Positions 40,841 to 49,621 are shown, counted from the stretch's first letter. The stretch is 64,000 nt of DNA from Syntrophaceticus sp050949745 (GCA_050949745.1 JBMNGF010000015.1:92433-156432), one strand, 5' to 3'. Translations and numbers: made by a program. The notes: generated by a model not told the origin, from the sequence alone.

Positions 40841-42627
40841 TTTTTGCGCATGCGCAAGGATTTGGGCGTTACCTCCAAGAGTTCATCATCTGTGATAAAT
40901 TCAAGGCATTGTTCCAGGCTCATCTCTCTTGGAGGTGAAAGTTTGACTGCAATATCCGCAGTTGAACTGCGAATATTGGTCAGGCGTTTCTTTTTGCAGA
41001 CATTTATTGTCAGGTCTTCGGGGCGGGAATTTTCCCCTACTATCATTCCCTGATAGACAGGAACACTTGGCCCCACAAACAACTCTCCTCTCTCCTGGGC
41101 ATTTTCCAGGCCATAGCCGCTTGTTGTGCCATTCTCCCAAGCGACGAGTGAACCTCTAGATCGTGTATGTATCTCTCCAGAGTAAGGTGCATAGTGGTGA
41201 AACGAATGGTACATGACCTCGGTTCCCCTAGTATCGGTCATCAGTTCAGCCCGTAAACCGAACAGGCTTTTTGTGGGGATATAAAACTCCAGCCGCACTG
41301 TGCCATCCTTCTTTTTCTGCATATCGACCATCTCACTCTTACGGGGTCCCAGACGCTCCATCACAATGCCTACATATTCTTCAGGAACTTCTATGATTAA
41401 ATCTTCCACTGGTTCATGTTTGACACCATCTATTTCCCGCAGTATTACTTGGGGTTGAGATACTTCAAACTCATAACCCTCACGGCGCATTTTTTCTATA
41501 AGGATAGAGAGGTGCAGCTCACCTCGCCCAGCGACCAAAAATTGATCCGAGGAATCGGTTTCTTCCACACGCAGACTGACATCAGACTCCGCTTCCCTGA
41601 ATAGACGCTCACTCAACTTGCGTGAGGTGGCAAATTCCCCCTCTTGTCCGGCAAAGGGGCTTTTATTGACCAGGAAAGCGATAGAAACTGTTGGCTCATC
41701 GATCTGTACAAAGCCAAGGGATTCCGGATGCTCAGGATCTGTAATAGTGCTGCCGGGATTAATGCCGGAAAGTCCAGCCACAACAACGATATCCCCAGCA
41801 TCAGCACTCTCAACAGGCACCTTTTTCAGCCCATCAAATATAAATAGACTGGAAATGCGTGAGTGTTGTATTTCATCACCTATACCCAGTACAGCCACCT
41901 CTTCTTTGTTATGGATAGATCCCTGCTGGATTCGCCCAACAGCTTGTCGTCCCAGGTAGGGGTCATAGTCGATCATAGAAACCCCCAGCTGAAGAGGAGC
42001 ATTGGGATCCCCAGCAGGGGCTGGAATTTTCTCTATGATCAGATCAAAAAGAGGCTTTAGATTTGAGCCTTTGGCTTTATGATCCAGTGATGCTGTTCCC
42101 AGCCGGGCATCAGTATAGACCACCGGGAATTCTAGCTGCTGATCATTTGCATCCAATTCGATGAACAGTTCCAGAATTTCATCGAGCACCTCATCTGGCC
42201 GGGCATGGGGCCGATCAATCTTATTGATCACCACGATCGGAATAAGATCGGCATCCAGGGCCTTTTTCAGCACAAAGCGTGTCTGAGGCATAGGCCCCTC
42301 AAAGGCATCCACCAGCAGCAAGACACCGTCCACCATTTGAACTATGCGCTCTACTTCCCCGCCGAAATCCGCGTGCCCTGGTGTGTCGACAATATTCATT
42401 TTATAATCTTTATAAAAAATGGCAGTGTTTTTAGCCATTATAGTAATGCCCCGTTCCCGCTCCAAATCACCGCTGTCGAGAATGCGATCCGCTACCACCT
42501 GCTTCTCGTGGAAGATACCGCTCTGTTTGAGCATGGCATTGACCAAAGTAGTTTTGCCATGGTCCACATGGGCAATAATTCCCAAGTTTCTTATTTTTTC
42601 CTGTGTTATCTGTTTCATTTTTGACAC
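40837..42627 (-). CDS. typA: Ribosome-associated GTPase TypA/BipA
   Basis: 596 residues. G1 IIAHVDHGKTTLVNAML, G2 RERGITIMAKNT, G3 VDTPGHADFGGEVERI, G4 NKIDRPHA; EF-G-like domains with GRGELHLSILIEKMRREGYE and the BipA-specific C-terminus (GLENAQERGELFVGPSVPVYQGMIVGENSR, NIRSSTADIAVKLSPPREMSLEQCLEFI). Helps 50S assembly at stress. The region 42628-42900 beyond its start holds only a repeat-like patch (GTGACGCGGGGACTGT) and no gene. Confidence 0.96.
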   Translation of the reverse strand: MSKMKQITQEKIRNLGIIAHVDHGKTTLVNAMLKQSGIFHEKQVVADRILDSGDLERERGITIMAKNTAIFYKDYKMNIVDTPGHADFGGEVERIVQMVDGVLLLVDAFEGPMPQTRFVLKKALDADLIPIVVINKIDRPHARPDEVLDEILELFIELDANDQQLEFPVVYTDARLGTASLDHKAKGSNLKPLFDLIIEKIPAPAGDPNAPLQLGVSMIDYDPYLGRQAVGRIQQGSIHNKEEVAVLGIGDEIQHSRISSLFIFDGLKKVPVESADAGDIVVVAGLSGINPGSTITDPEHPESLGFVQIDEPTVSIAFLVNKSPFAGQEGEFATSRKLSERLFREAESDVSLRVEETDSSDQFLVAGRGELHLSILIEKMRREGYEFEVSQPQVILREIDGVKHEPVEDLIIEVPEEYVGIVMERLGPRKSEMVDMQKKKDGTVRLEFYIPTKSLFGLRAELMTDTRGTEVMYHSFHHYAPYSGEIHTRSRGSLVAWENGTTSGYGLENAQERGELFVGPSVPVYQGMIVGENSRPEDLTINVCKKKRLTNIRSSTADIAVKLSPPREMSLEQCLEFITDDELLEVTPKSLRMRKK

Positions 42628-42921
42628 TTCCCTGTTCTAGTATGGTCTCCATTTACTAATTTTTATCCTCGAGGACAATGCCCCGGTTTTCAACAGTTTT
42701 TATTATACACCAATAAGCGTGACGCGGGGACTGTCTCGGACGGTCCTTTTGTACGCAAAGAAGTCACCTTTATTCCACTTTTAAGTTGAGCTTTCCCGGC
42801 GGAAGATCGTAACTACACCAACGTAGTTGGAAGGCGGCTTTTTGCAGCCGAAATTATGTTATCCTTTGATGGGCGAGGTGTGGGATATCTAAAAGGGAAA
42901 AAATAAATTGAGAGAAGTTTT

Positions 42922-42938
42922 TGGCATGGTTTATGCAT
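42922..42938 (+). promoter_or_regulatory. Sigma-54 promoter candidate of the pyl operon
   Basis: TGGCATGGTTTATGCAT has GG and GC at the -24/-12 spacing seen in the other sigma-54 sites of the island; only the -12 TT is changed to AT. It lies 270 bases before pylB, in the direction of the operon. Confidence 0.6.
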
Positions 42939-43023
42939 TAATTATATATAGCAATTTCAAGTGGGTTTCTAAAAGGTGATGTTCCTTTTATAGTTTTCGC
43001 AGTAGCAACTATTGAATTAATAT

Positions 43024-43138
43024 CTTAAGATGTATTGTGAGTACGGTTATCAGTGGCTTATGCGCTCTGAAGGAATCGGTTGGATTTTCATAGGACGTTA
43101 TGGAAGTGTGGCAAACGAAACGTCCCCTTGCCACACTT
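43024..43138 (+). repeat. Direct repeat at the left end of the methylamine island
   Basis: From CTTAAGATGTATTGTGAG through CGGTTGGATTTTCATAGGACG to the palindrome AAGTGTGGCA..TGCCACACTT (43104-43138). The same series, about 80% identical by eye, restarts at 63899 in the same direction. Confidence 0.85.
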
Positions 43139-43147
43139 GACTTAAAC

Positions 43148-43169
43148 AATAAGTCAAAAACGACTTATT
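43148..43169. promoter_or_regulatory. Inverted repeat AATAAGTC-N6-GACTTATT before pylB
   Basis: Perfect 8-base arms, about 40 bases before the pylB start. The inner half sites ATAAGTC and GACTTAT also form an inverted repeat at 50683-50700 near a sigma-54 promoter, which suggests an activator site. Confidence 0.5.
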
Positions 43170-43209
43170 AAAGGTATCAGAAATTCACAAAGAAAGGGAG
43201 ATGGATGTG

Positions 43210-44316
43210 ATGGCAGCCTCCACCGACATGAAGTTAGGGCATGTTCTGCGGAAAGCCGAGCATGGTGAACCTTTATCCTCTCTTGAAGTGCAGTTCCTTC
43301 TCGGATTGAGCAAACCAGATGAGTTAGGGCAAGTTTTTAAACTGGCACGCAGCTTAAGGGACAGGCATTTTGAAAACAAGGTTTTCTTATACAGCTTTAT
43401 CTACTTTTCCACCTATTGTCGTAATGACTGCACTTTCTGCTACTATAGAAAATCCAATACGCATCCAAAAAGATACCGGAAAAGCGAGTCAGAAGTGCTG
43501 GATGCAGCTGTAAGTGCAGCGGAATCAGGGGTGCACTTAATTGATTTGACCTTAGGGGAGGATCCCTTTTTCTATAAACGGCATGGGTTCAGTTCTCTAG
43601 TGGAACTGGTGAAAAAGGTTAAAATGAATACCGGCCTTCCAGTGATGATTTCACCGGGGGTTGTTCCTGATGAGGTATTGAATGAGCTGTCTACAGCTGG
43701 TGCAGATTGGTTCGCCTGTTACCAGGAGACTCATAATAAAGACCTGTATAAGCAGCTTCGGCTTAACCAGAGTTATGACCTGCGTTTCTTGAGCAAGCAA
43801 AAAGCCATATCCAGTGGATTGTTGGTGGAGGACGGCATATTAGCAGGTGTAGGGGAGACCTTATCTGACATCGCCATGTCTGTAGAGTCTATGGCTAGGC
43901 TGGGGGCTCATCAGGTAAGGGTGATGAGCTTTGTGCCACAAAAGGGAACACCGATGGAGCAATCAAAGACTCCTCCTCGCAGTAGGGAGTTGTTGGTGAT
44001 TGCAGTGCTGCGCCTCCTAATGCCTGATCGTTTAATTCCTGCTTCTTTAGATGTGGATGGTATCGAGGGGCTGCAGGCAAGACTCGATGCAGGAGCCAAT
44101 GTGATCACATCCCTTATTCCGCCAAAGCTTGGATTGGCCGGAGTTGCCCAGAGCACTAAGGATATCAATGAAGGCTACCGTACAGTGCAGGGGATCATCC
44201 CTGTTTTAAAACAGATGGGTATGAGAGCAGCATCTCTTGAGGATTATTACAGCTGGGTTATAGGTGAAAAAGAGAAATTAAGAGTAGAGCAACTTCAGGA
44301 AGCGAGTGCTTTATGA
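43210..44316 (+). CDS. pylB: PylB, 3-methylornithine synthase (radical SAM)
   Basis: 368 residues. ATG 43210 is 9 bases after GGGAG; ATG 43201 touches that site. The radical SAM cluster motif is STYCRNDCTFCYYRKSN (CxxxCxxC), preceded by NKVFLYSFIYFSTYC. GEDPFFYK, SPGVVPDEVLNELSTAGADWFACYQETHNKDLY and SFVPQKGTPME are PylB-like. The enzyme converts lysine to 3-methyl-D-ornithine, the first step of pyrrolysine formation. First gene of the pyl operon, overlapping pylC. Confidence 0.95.
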   Translation: MAASTDMKLGHVLRKAEHGEPLSSLEVQFLLGLSKPDELGQVFKLARSLRDRHFENKVFLYSFIYFSTYCRNDCTFCYYRKSNTHPKRYRKSESEVLDAAVSAAESGVHLIDLTLGEDPFFYKRHGFSSLVELVKKVKMNTGLPVMISPGVVPDEVLNELSTAGADWFACYQETHNKDLYKQLRLNQSYDLRFLSKQKAISSGLLVEDGILAGVGETLSDIAMSVESMARLGAHQVRVMSFVPQKGTPMEQSKTPPRSRELLVIAVLRLLMPDRLIPASLDVDGIEGLQARLDAGANVITSLIPPKLGLAGVAQSTKDINEGYRTVQGIIPVLKQMGMRAASLEDYYSWVIGEKEKLRVEQLQEASAL

Positions 44317-45455
44317 TGCGAGTTGTTGTTGCGGGAGGGAAACTGCAGGGTATAGAGGCTGCTTACCTGGCTCATCAGGCAGGGTGGAGTGTTCTCCTGA
44401 TCGACAGAGAAGCGTCTCCTCCAGCAAGAGGTTTATGTGACCAATTCTGCCAGCTAGATATTCTCGTGGATTCAGATAAGTTAGCGGGTATTATTAAAGC
44501 TACCGATTTCATTATTCCAGCTATTGAAGATGAAGCCGTCTTAAGCTGCCTGGAGCAGGTTGCTCACCGGGTCGGTGTACCTATAGCATCTGACCTTTCT
44601 TCCTATAAGATTACATCATCAAAGAAAAAATCGGACAGGCTGTTTGCGGAAAACGGGATACCAGCACCTCTCTACTGGCCGCAATGTGAATTTCCTGTTA
44701 TAGTCAAGCCTTCTGAGATGAGTGGCAGCAAGGGGGTCAGAAAACTCTCCAATGGGAAAGAATTGGTGCGATTTCTCGAAAAAGTGGGTAGAGCTCGAGA
44801 CAACTTTTTGATTCAGGAGTTCATTGAGGGGGACTCCTATTCAATTGAGGTAATAGGTTGTCCGGGAAACTATGTGCCTCTGCAGGTTACAGATCTGGAG
44901 ATGGACTCTGGATTCGACTGTAAAAGGGTGTTGACTCCCACAACACTGACTCAAGAACAGGAAATGCAGTTTAAACTTTTAGGTTTGCAGATTGCGGAAC
45001 TGCTGCCCTTGACGGGGATTATGGATGTTGAAGTGATCAACCACCATGGAACCCTTAAAGTGCTGGAAATAGATGCCCGCCTTCCCAGCCAGACACCGAC
45101 AGCGGTATACAGATCTACAGGCATCAACATGCTAGAGATGCTTTACGACCTTTATGCCAGGGGGCGGGTGGGCTTGCGCCCTGCCCTCAATACTCAGAGG
45201 GGAGTGGTCTATGAGCATGTCAAGATCACTCTGGGGAAACTAGAAACCTTAGGTGAGCATATTATCTCAAAGGCAGGCTGTTTACGCTATGAGCAGGATT
45301 TCTTCGGGGCAGATGAGGCTTTAACAGATTACACAACTGGTGCCGCTTCCTGGGCAGCAACACTGATCATCACCGGGAAAGACCGCTCCCAGGCATGGGA
45401 GAAACGCTGCCAGGTGATACAAAACATCCAAGACTATTTCGACTTAATCGCCTGA
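44313..45455 (+). CDS. pylC: PylC, 3-methylornithine:lysine ligase
   Basis: 380 residues of the ATP-grasp fold. N-terminal MRVVVAGGKLQGIEAAYLAHQAGWSVLLIDR, ATP-grasp loop FPVIVKPSEMSGSKGVRKL, FIQ-like FLIQEFIEGDSYSIEVIG, and metal-binding VLEIDARLPSQTPTAVYRSTGINMLEML. It joins 3-methylornithine to lysine using ATP. It overlaps pylB by four bases (ATGA) and is followed 44 bases later by pylSn. Confidence 0.95.
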   Translation: MMRVVVAGGKLQGIEAAYLAHQAGWSVLLIDREASPPARGLCDQFCQLDILVDSDKLAGIIKATDFIIPAIEDEAVLSCLEQVAHRVGVPIASDLSSYKITSSKKKSDRLFAENGIPAPLYWPQCEFPVIVKPSEMSGSKGVRKLSNGKELVRFLEKVGRARDNFLIQEFIEGDSYSIEVIGCPGNYVPLQVTDLEMDSGFDCKRVLTPTTLTQEQEMQFKLLGLQIAELLPLTGIMDVEVINHHGTLKVLEIDARLPSQTPTAVYRSTGINMLEMLYDLYARGRVGLRPALNTQRGVVYEHVKITLGKLETLGEHIISKAGCLRYEQDFFGADEALTDYTTGAASWAATLIITGKDRSQAWEKRCQVIQNIQDYFDLIA

Positions 45456-45499
45456 GAAGCAGTTTGGGGACTTCCAATATCTATTTTAGGGGGTTAACT

Positions 45500-45829
45500 A
45501 TGAGTAAGCCCAAGAAAAGATATTATCGTAAACGTGTCGATTTTTTTCGTCTTTTAAACAAGATTAAACTTTGGCCATCTCGTTCAGGGATCTTACATGG
45601 GATAAAGTCAATTGAGCAGAAAGGCCCTTATGCAGAGATAACCACACACTGTGGACATAATTTTTTGGTGCGCACCTCTAAGACCAGCCGTGCCGCCCGC
45701 TGGCTTCGCAACAAATGGGCGTTTAAGGCATGCAGAGGATGCCGGATACCCGATTGGAAGCTGGAGAAATATTCAAAGACATTTTTTGCCCAGCACTACG
45801 GTTCACAACTGAATGAGGAAAGAGGATAA
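45500..45829 (+). CDS. pylSn: PylSn, N-terminal tRNA-binding domain of pyrrolysyl-tRNA synthetase
   Basis: 109 residues from ATG 45500 after TTAGGGGG. The basic sequence KKRYYRKRVDFFRLLNKIKLWPSRSGILHGIKSIEQKGPYAEITTHCGHNFLVRTSKTSRAARWLRNKWAFKACRGCRIPDWKLEKYSKTF carries the His/Cys zinc ligands (THCGH, ACRGC) of the PylSn fold. In bacteria it is a separate protein that holds tRNA-Pyl for PylSc. Confidence 0.94.
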   Translation: MSKPKKRYYRKRVDFFRLLNKIKLWPSRSGILHGIKSIEQKGPYAEITTHCGHNFLVRTSKTSRAARWLRNKWAFKACRGCRIPDWKLEKYSKTFFAQHYGSQLNEERG

Positions 45830-45834
45830 AAATC

Positions 45835-45915
45835 ATGAAAAGGAAATCGAGAAGGAAATGGCGAAGATACAACATAGAAAGTGTCGAAATAAAAATGATT
45901 GAGTCGAACATATAA
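45835..45915 (+). CDS. 26-residue basic ORF within the pyl operon
   Basis: MKRKSRRKWRRYNIESVEIK plus MIESNI. It starts five bases after the pylSn stop, with AGAGGA 9 bases before the ATG. Ten of the first 12 residues are polar and mostly basic, as in RNA-binding peptides. There is no family match that I know. It could be a genuine small protein or a translational coupling device before pylSc. Confidence 0.45.
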   Translation: MKRKSRRKWRRYNIESVEIKMIESNI

Positions 45916-45969
45916 TGATTTTTGTAATACCTGGCCTTTTAAAACAAAGATAAATTGGGGGATGAAGTG

Positions 45970-46806
45970 ATGGGTATTACTTGGACTGCCACCCAAAAAC
46001 AGCGACTCAGTGAGTTAAATGCCGACGGGGATTTACAGGATCAGGTGTTTGCTGACACAATGGAGCGAGAAGAAAAATTCAAACAGTTGGAAAGGAAACT
46101 GGCAAGGGAAAATAAGCGGGAACTGCTGAACTTGAAGGAAAACAGCAGGCGCCCCTTGCTCTGTCAGCTGGAAAGCAGGCTGGTTGACCGGTTGACACAG
46201 CAAGGCTTTGTCCAAGTGGTAACCCCTATTCTATTGTCAAAGGGTATGCTCAACAAGATGACAATTACCCAAGAACATCCACTGGTGAAACAGGTCTTTT
46301 GGGTTGATCAGGATAAATGCTTGCGTCCGATGCTGGCTCCCAATCTATATCATTTATTAAAAGACCTGCGGCGATTGTGGGGGAAACCTGTAAGAATTTT
46401 CGAGATAGGCCCTTGTTTTCGCAAAGAATCACAGGGAGCTTATCATTTAAATGAGTTCACAATGTTAAATCTTGTGGAACTTGATGATTTAGATGGCCGG
46501 CAAGAGGAGAGGCTGATAGAGCTTGCTGCAATAGCCATGGATGCAGTAGGGATCAAAAATTATAGGTTGGAGAAAGATGAGTGCCACGTTTATGGCAACA
46601 CCATTGATGTAATTTCAGATGACTTGGAACTCGGTTCAGGTGCCTATGGTCCCCATAAATTGGACGATGCGTGGGGTATTATTGACCCATGGGTTGGAAT
46701 TGGCTTTGGTTTGGAGCGTCTAGTTGTTACAGTAAAAGGGCACAAAAATATTCGCCGTGCAGGACGCAGTTTATCCTATCTGGATGGAGCGCGCTTAAAC
46801 ATTTAA
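45970..46806 (+). CDS. pylSc: PylSc, catalytic domain of pyrrolysyl-tRNA synthetase
   Basis: 278 residues from ATG 45970 (GGGGGATGAAG upstream). Class II motifs are FEIGPCFRKESQGAYHLNEFTMLNLVEL (motif 2) and WVGIGFGLERLVVTVKGHKNIRR (motif 3). LRPMLAPNLYHLLKDL forms part of the pyrrolysine pocket. It charges tRNA-Pyl (pylT at 47657) with pyrrolysine. The split from PylSn is the bacterial arrangement. Confidence 0.96.
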   Translation: MGITWTATQKQRLSELNADGDLQDQVFADTMEREEKFKQLERKLARENKRELLNLKENSRRPLLCQLESRLVDRLTQQGFVQVVTPILLSKGMLNKMTITQEHPLVKQVFWVDQDKCLRPMLAPNLYHLLKDLRRLWGKPVRIFEIGPCFRKESQGAYHLNEFTMLNLVELDDLDGRQEERLIELAAIAMDAVGIKNYRLEKDECHVYGNTIDVISDDLELGSGAYGPHKLDDAWGIIDPWVGIGFGLERLVVTVKGHKNIRRAGRSLSYLDGARLNI

Positions 46807-46827
46807 TCGAAAGAGGGAATATAGCTA

Positions 46828-47640
46828 ATGACTCGTCTGATCAAAGAAGATGTAGAGGCAATTCACAGCCAATTGGAGTTATATGATTCTGAGTTGAGAG
46901 AAAAAACAGGTTTATCTTTAAGGCAGGTGGCCTGTGCAGCGGCGAATATTTCAGAAAAAGATGTAATACACAGGTCATCGGTCATTAAAACGGCTGTTAT
47001 TCCTATCACTGTCGGGGAAGGAATCATACCAACATTCTCTACAGCTGTACAGAGTATTATCAAACATCTCGGTTTTCAGGCATTTGTCACCACTGAAACA
47101 GATGTAGCGGGAATGGCCGAAGGGATAGCAGCGGGTGCAAACATTCTATTTATGGCTGATGAGGAGAAATTTATAGCTTTAAATATCCAAACAGGTAAAA
47201 TTGCTGATAATGGTGAAGCAACAGGGAGAGGTTTTGTGGCAGCACTAAACGGTATGGCCCAGGGCATCCAAGGTAAGGAAGTCCTTGTCCTTGGTGCAGG
47301 TCCAGTGGGAGCTAGTGCCATTGCTTCACTAAATTCCCTGGGAGCAAAACCAACTGTCTTCGATATAGATGAAACAAAGGCTGAGAAATTTAAAGATGAT
47401 ACCAGTATCAAACTGGAACCAGATTTAAAAAGAGCACTGGCGGCTTACCGCTATATAATAGATGCAACTCCTCAGGGAGGGTTCATCCAGTTAGGTGATG
47501 TACACCCGGATATTAAGATAGCCTGTCCGGGTATGCCTTTAGGGCTGTCACCTTTAGCCTATCCCTCTCTAAAAGGTGGGCTTATTCACGACCCATTACA
47601 GATAGGTGTAGCTACAATGTTAACAATGGCATTACTATAA
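46828..47640 (+). CDS. pylD: PylD, pyrrolysine synthase
   Basis: 270 residues. N-terminal MTRLIKEDVEAIHSQLELYDSELREKTGLSLRQVACAA, middle VIPITVGEGIIPTFSTAVQSIIKHLGF and TDVAGMAEGIAAGANILFMADEEKFIALN, and Rossmann loop VLVLGAGPVGASAIASLNSLGA. It oxidises 3-methylornithyl-lysine with NAD to pyrrolysine. The tRNA-Pyl gene starts 16 bases after its stop. Confidence 0.95.
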   Translation: MTRLIKEDVEAIHSQLELYDSELREKTGLSLRQVACAAANISEKDVIHRSSVIKTAVIPITVGEGIIPTFSTAVQSIIKHLGFQAFVTTETDVAGMAEGIAAGANILFMADEEKFIALNIQTGKIADNGEATGRGFVAALNGMAQGIQGKEVLVLGAGPVGASAIASLNSLGAKPTVFDIDETKAEKFKDDTSIKLEPDLKRALAAYRYIIDATPQGGFIQLGDVHPDIKIACPGMPLGLSPLAYPSLKGGLIHDPLQIGVATMLTMALL

Positions 47641-47656
47641 ATAGCTGTCCTAACGC

Positions 47657-47728
47657 GGGGGGTGGATCGGCAGGATCACATAGACTCTAAATCTATGCAG
47701 CCGGGTTGGACTCCCGGACTCCCCGCCA
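47657..47728 (+). tRNA. pylT: tRNA-Pyl (anticodon CUA)
   Basis: 72 bases with encoded CCA. Acceptor GGGGGGT pairs with ACTCCCC (one G-U), discriminator G. Short D region with the GATC..GATC pattern, a 6-bp anticodon stem CATAGA/TCTATG (47679-47684 and 47692-47697), loop CTCTAAA with CTA at 47687-47689, a very short variable loop, and T stem CCGGG/CCCGG. These are the known oddities of tRNA-Pyl. It is cotranscribed with pylD. 47729-48022 after it holds no gene that I recognise. Confidence 0.97.
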
Positions 47729-48022
47729 AAATAAAATTTATAAAGTCGAAAATTATACGATCACACAATCACACAATTCCCATCAATAATCAACGCAAAA
47801 TACCTACCAGTTAAATATTCAATATTTCAATTAACTGCTTAAGTTTTCCTTAAAGATAGTGCTAGATGTGGTATGTTTAGCATTAGTATTAACTATTCTT
47901 GCCAATGTGATAGCCTTCCTGGATATTTCAATGTTTGGTATTAAGGGGGTGTTGATAGTAACAATTATATCACCACATTAAACCAGAAAAATGGCCTATG
48001 TTAATCATATCACGGGGGGTGA

Positions 48023-49420
48023 GTGAGAGATTTGAGTTTGGATAAGGAAAGCCTACAAAAAATACTTGCTTCTTCTTTCGATGAGATCTTCGTGATAGAT
48101 GGCAAAGGTGTTGTTGTTTATGTAAATAAGGCATGTGAAAAGCATTATGGTTTAAAAGCTTCTGAGTTTATTGGAAAATCATCATATGAACTAGCAGCTA
48201 AAGGATTTTGGTCTCCATCTGTTACTCCACAGATATTAAGGGATAAGAAGCCAATAAGTTTAATTCAGGAGACCTTAATCGGAGTAAAACTCTTAGTGAC
48301 AGCTACACCAGTTCTGAATGAAAAAGGGGATGTTTCCCTGATTGTAATGAATGCTCGGGACGTTACAGAGATAGAGAAACTTAGAAAGAGTTTAAATGAT
48401 ATGTCCAATTTGGCGAAAAAATACAAGACTGAAGCTGAGGAGTTTCGTAAAAGAGAATTAAATCTCAATGATTTTATTATCAGCAGCCCTGAAATGAAAG
48501 ATATATTTAATGTAGCTAAACGAGTGGCAGCTGTTGATTCTAGTGTTTTGATTTTAGGTGACTCTGGTACAGGCAAGAGCTTTTTGGCTAAATACCTACA
48601 CAAAATGAGTAAAAGAAGCAAGGGACCGTTTATTACCTTAAATTGTGCGTCTATTCCTGAGCAGTTATTTGAATCAGAACTGTTCGGCTATAAACCAGGT
48701 GCATTTACGGGAGCGAATAGAACAGGAAAACCTGGTTTGATTGAGCTAGCAGATTCAGGTACCTTATTCCTTGATGAAATAGCTGAAGTTCCTCTTAGAC
48801 TACAGGCAAAATTATTGGAATTTATAGAAGAGCGCAAATTTATTAAGGTCGGGGGTAAAGAGACCAAGACTGTTGATGTAAGAATCTTGACTGCAACAAA
48901 CCGCCATCTTAAAAATCTAGTTGATAAAGGTTTATTCAGAGATGACTTATATTACAGGTTAAATGTGATAGAAATTACAATTCCACCTCTCAGAGAAAGA
49001 TCAGATGATATTCTACCTTTAATCAGTTATTATCTCGATAAATACAATAAGAAATATGGTTGTAAGCACCGCTTTTCTAAGGATGCTATAGATATTTTAC
49101 TCTCGTATTCATGGCCTGGTAATATTAGGGAGTTGTCTCATGTTATTGAAAGGCTGGCTGTTATTGTTTCTGATGATGTAATTAATTCCGGTCATTTATC
49201 ACACCTCTCAAATGACAAATGTGATATGCGTATCAAATATAATCCTGACAGTTCGCGGTTAACGCCTCTTGACGATGCTCTTAAAAACGTTGAAAAAGAG
49301 CTTGTAGTAAAGGCACATAATCGACTAAAAAGTTCTTATAAGGTTGCTGAAGCGTTAGAAATAAGTCAAAGTAAAGCCTATCGCTTGATACGCAAGCATT
49401 GCAGTGATGCAGTTAATTGA
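48023..49420 (+). CDS. PAS-AAA+-HTH sigma-54-dependent activator (first)
   Basis: 465 residues (GTG 48023; TTG 48032 possible). PAS sensor at about 10-115 (LASSFDEIFVIDGKGVVVYVNKACEKHYGLKASEFIGKS), a coiled linker, the AAA+ domain with Walker A LGDSGTGKSFLAKYLH, ESELFGYKPGAFTGAN (the GAFTGA loop that contacts sigma-54), LFLDEIAEVPLRLQ, and a C-terminal helix-turn-helix SYKVAEALEISQSKAYRLIRKHC. It should drive the sigma-54 promoters of this island after sensing a small molecule. It lies right after the pyl operon. Confidence 0.94.
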   Translation: MRDLSLDKESLQKILASSFDEIFVIDGKGVVVYVNKACEKHYGLKASEFIGKSSYELAAKGFWSPSVTPQILRDKKPISLIQETLIGVKLLVTATPVLNEKGDVSLIVMNARDVTEIEKLRKSLNDMSNLAKKYKTEAEEFRKRELNLNDFIISSPEMKDIFNVAKRVAAVDSSVLILGDSGTGKSFLAKYLHKMSKRSKGPFITLNCASIPEQLFESELFGYKPGAFTGANRTGKPGLIELADSGTLFLDEIAEVPLRLQAKLLEFIEERKFIKVGGKETKTVDVRILTATNRHLKNLVDKGLFRDDLYYRLNVIEITIPPLRERSDDILPLISYYLDKYNKKYGCKHRFSKDAIDILLSYSWPGNIRELSHVIERLAVIVSDDVINSGHLSHLSNDKCDMRIKYNPDSSRLTPLDDALKNVEKELVVKAHNRLKSSYKVAEALEISQSKAYRLIRKHCSDAVN

Positions 49421-49502
49421 TTGATGTCCCGTGTTTTGCAAAACAAACTACTTTGGGCATTTCTTCTAAGATGCAAAGAAACATTTTATAACCTTAAGTA
49501 GA

Positions 49503-49621
49503 TGGACTAAACTGGACTGTAGGAACTGTTTACTCTTGATATAGTATTTAGTATGCGATTATGGAGTTTTATCAGCAGTTTATCACGTAGTTTGATACTT
49601 GCAGTCCAGTTTGTTAGTCCA
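49503..49621. repeat. Inverted repeat of 119 bases
   Basis: TGGACTAAACTGGACTG (49503-49519) pairs with the complementary segment 49602-49621 with one 3-base bulge. The 82-base middle has further short complementary stretches. It could be a structured RNA or a small inverted-repeat element. The rest of 49421-49780 shows no gene. Confidence 0.7.

Noticed and set aside
42720..42900. Small RNA suggested by AACTACACCAACGTAGTT and GC-rich stems after 42780
   Set aside because: Only a short inverted repeat is clear and no promoter or terminator pair supports an RNA gene.
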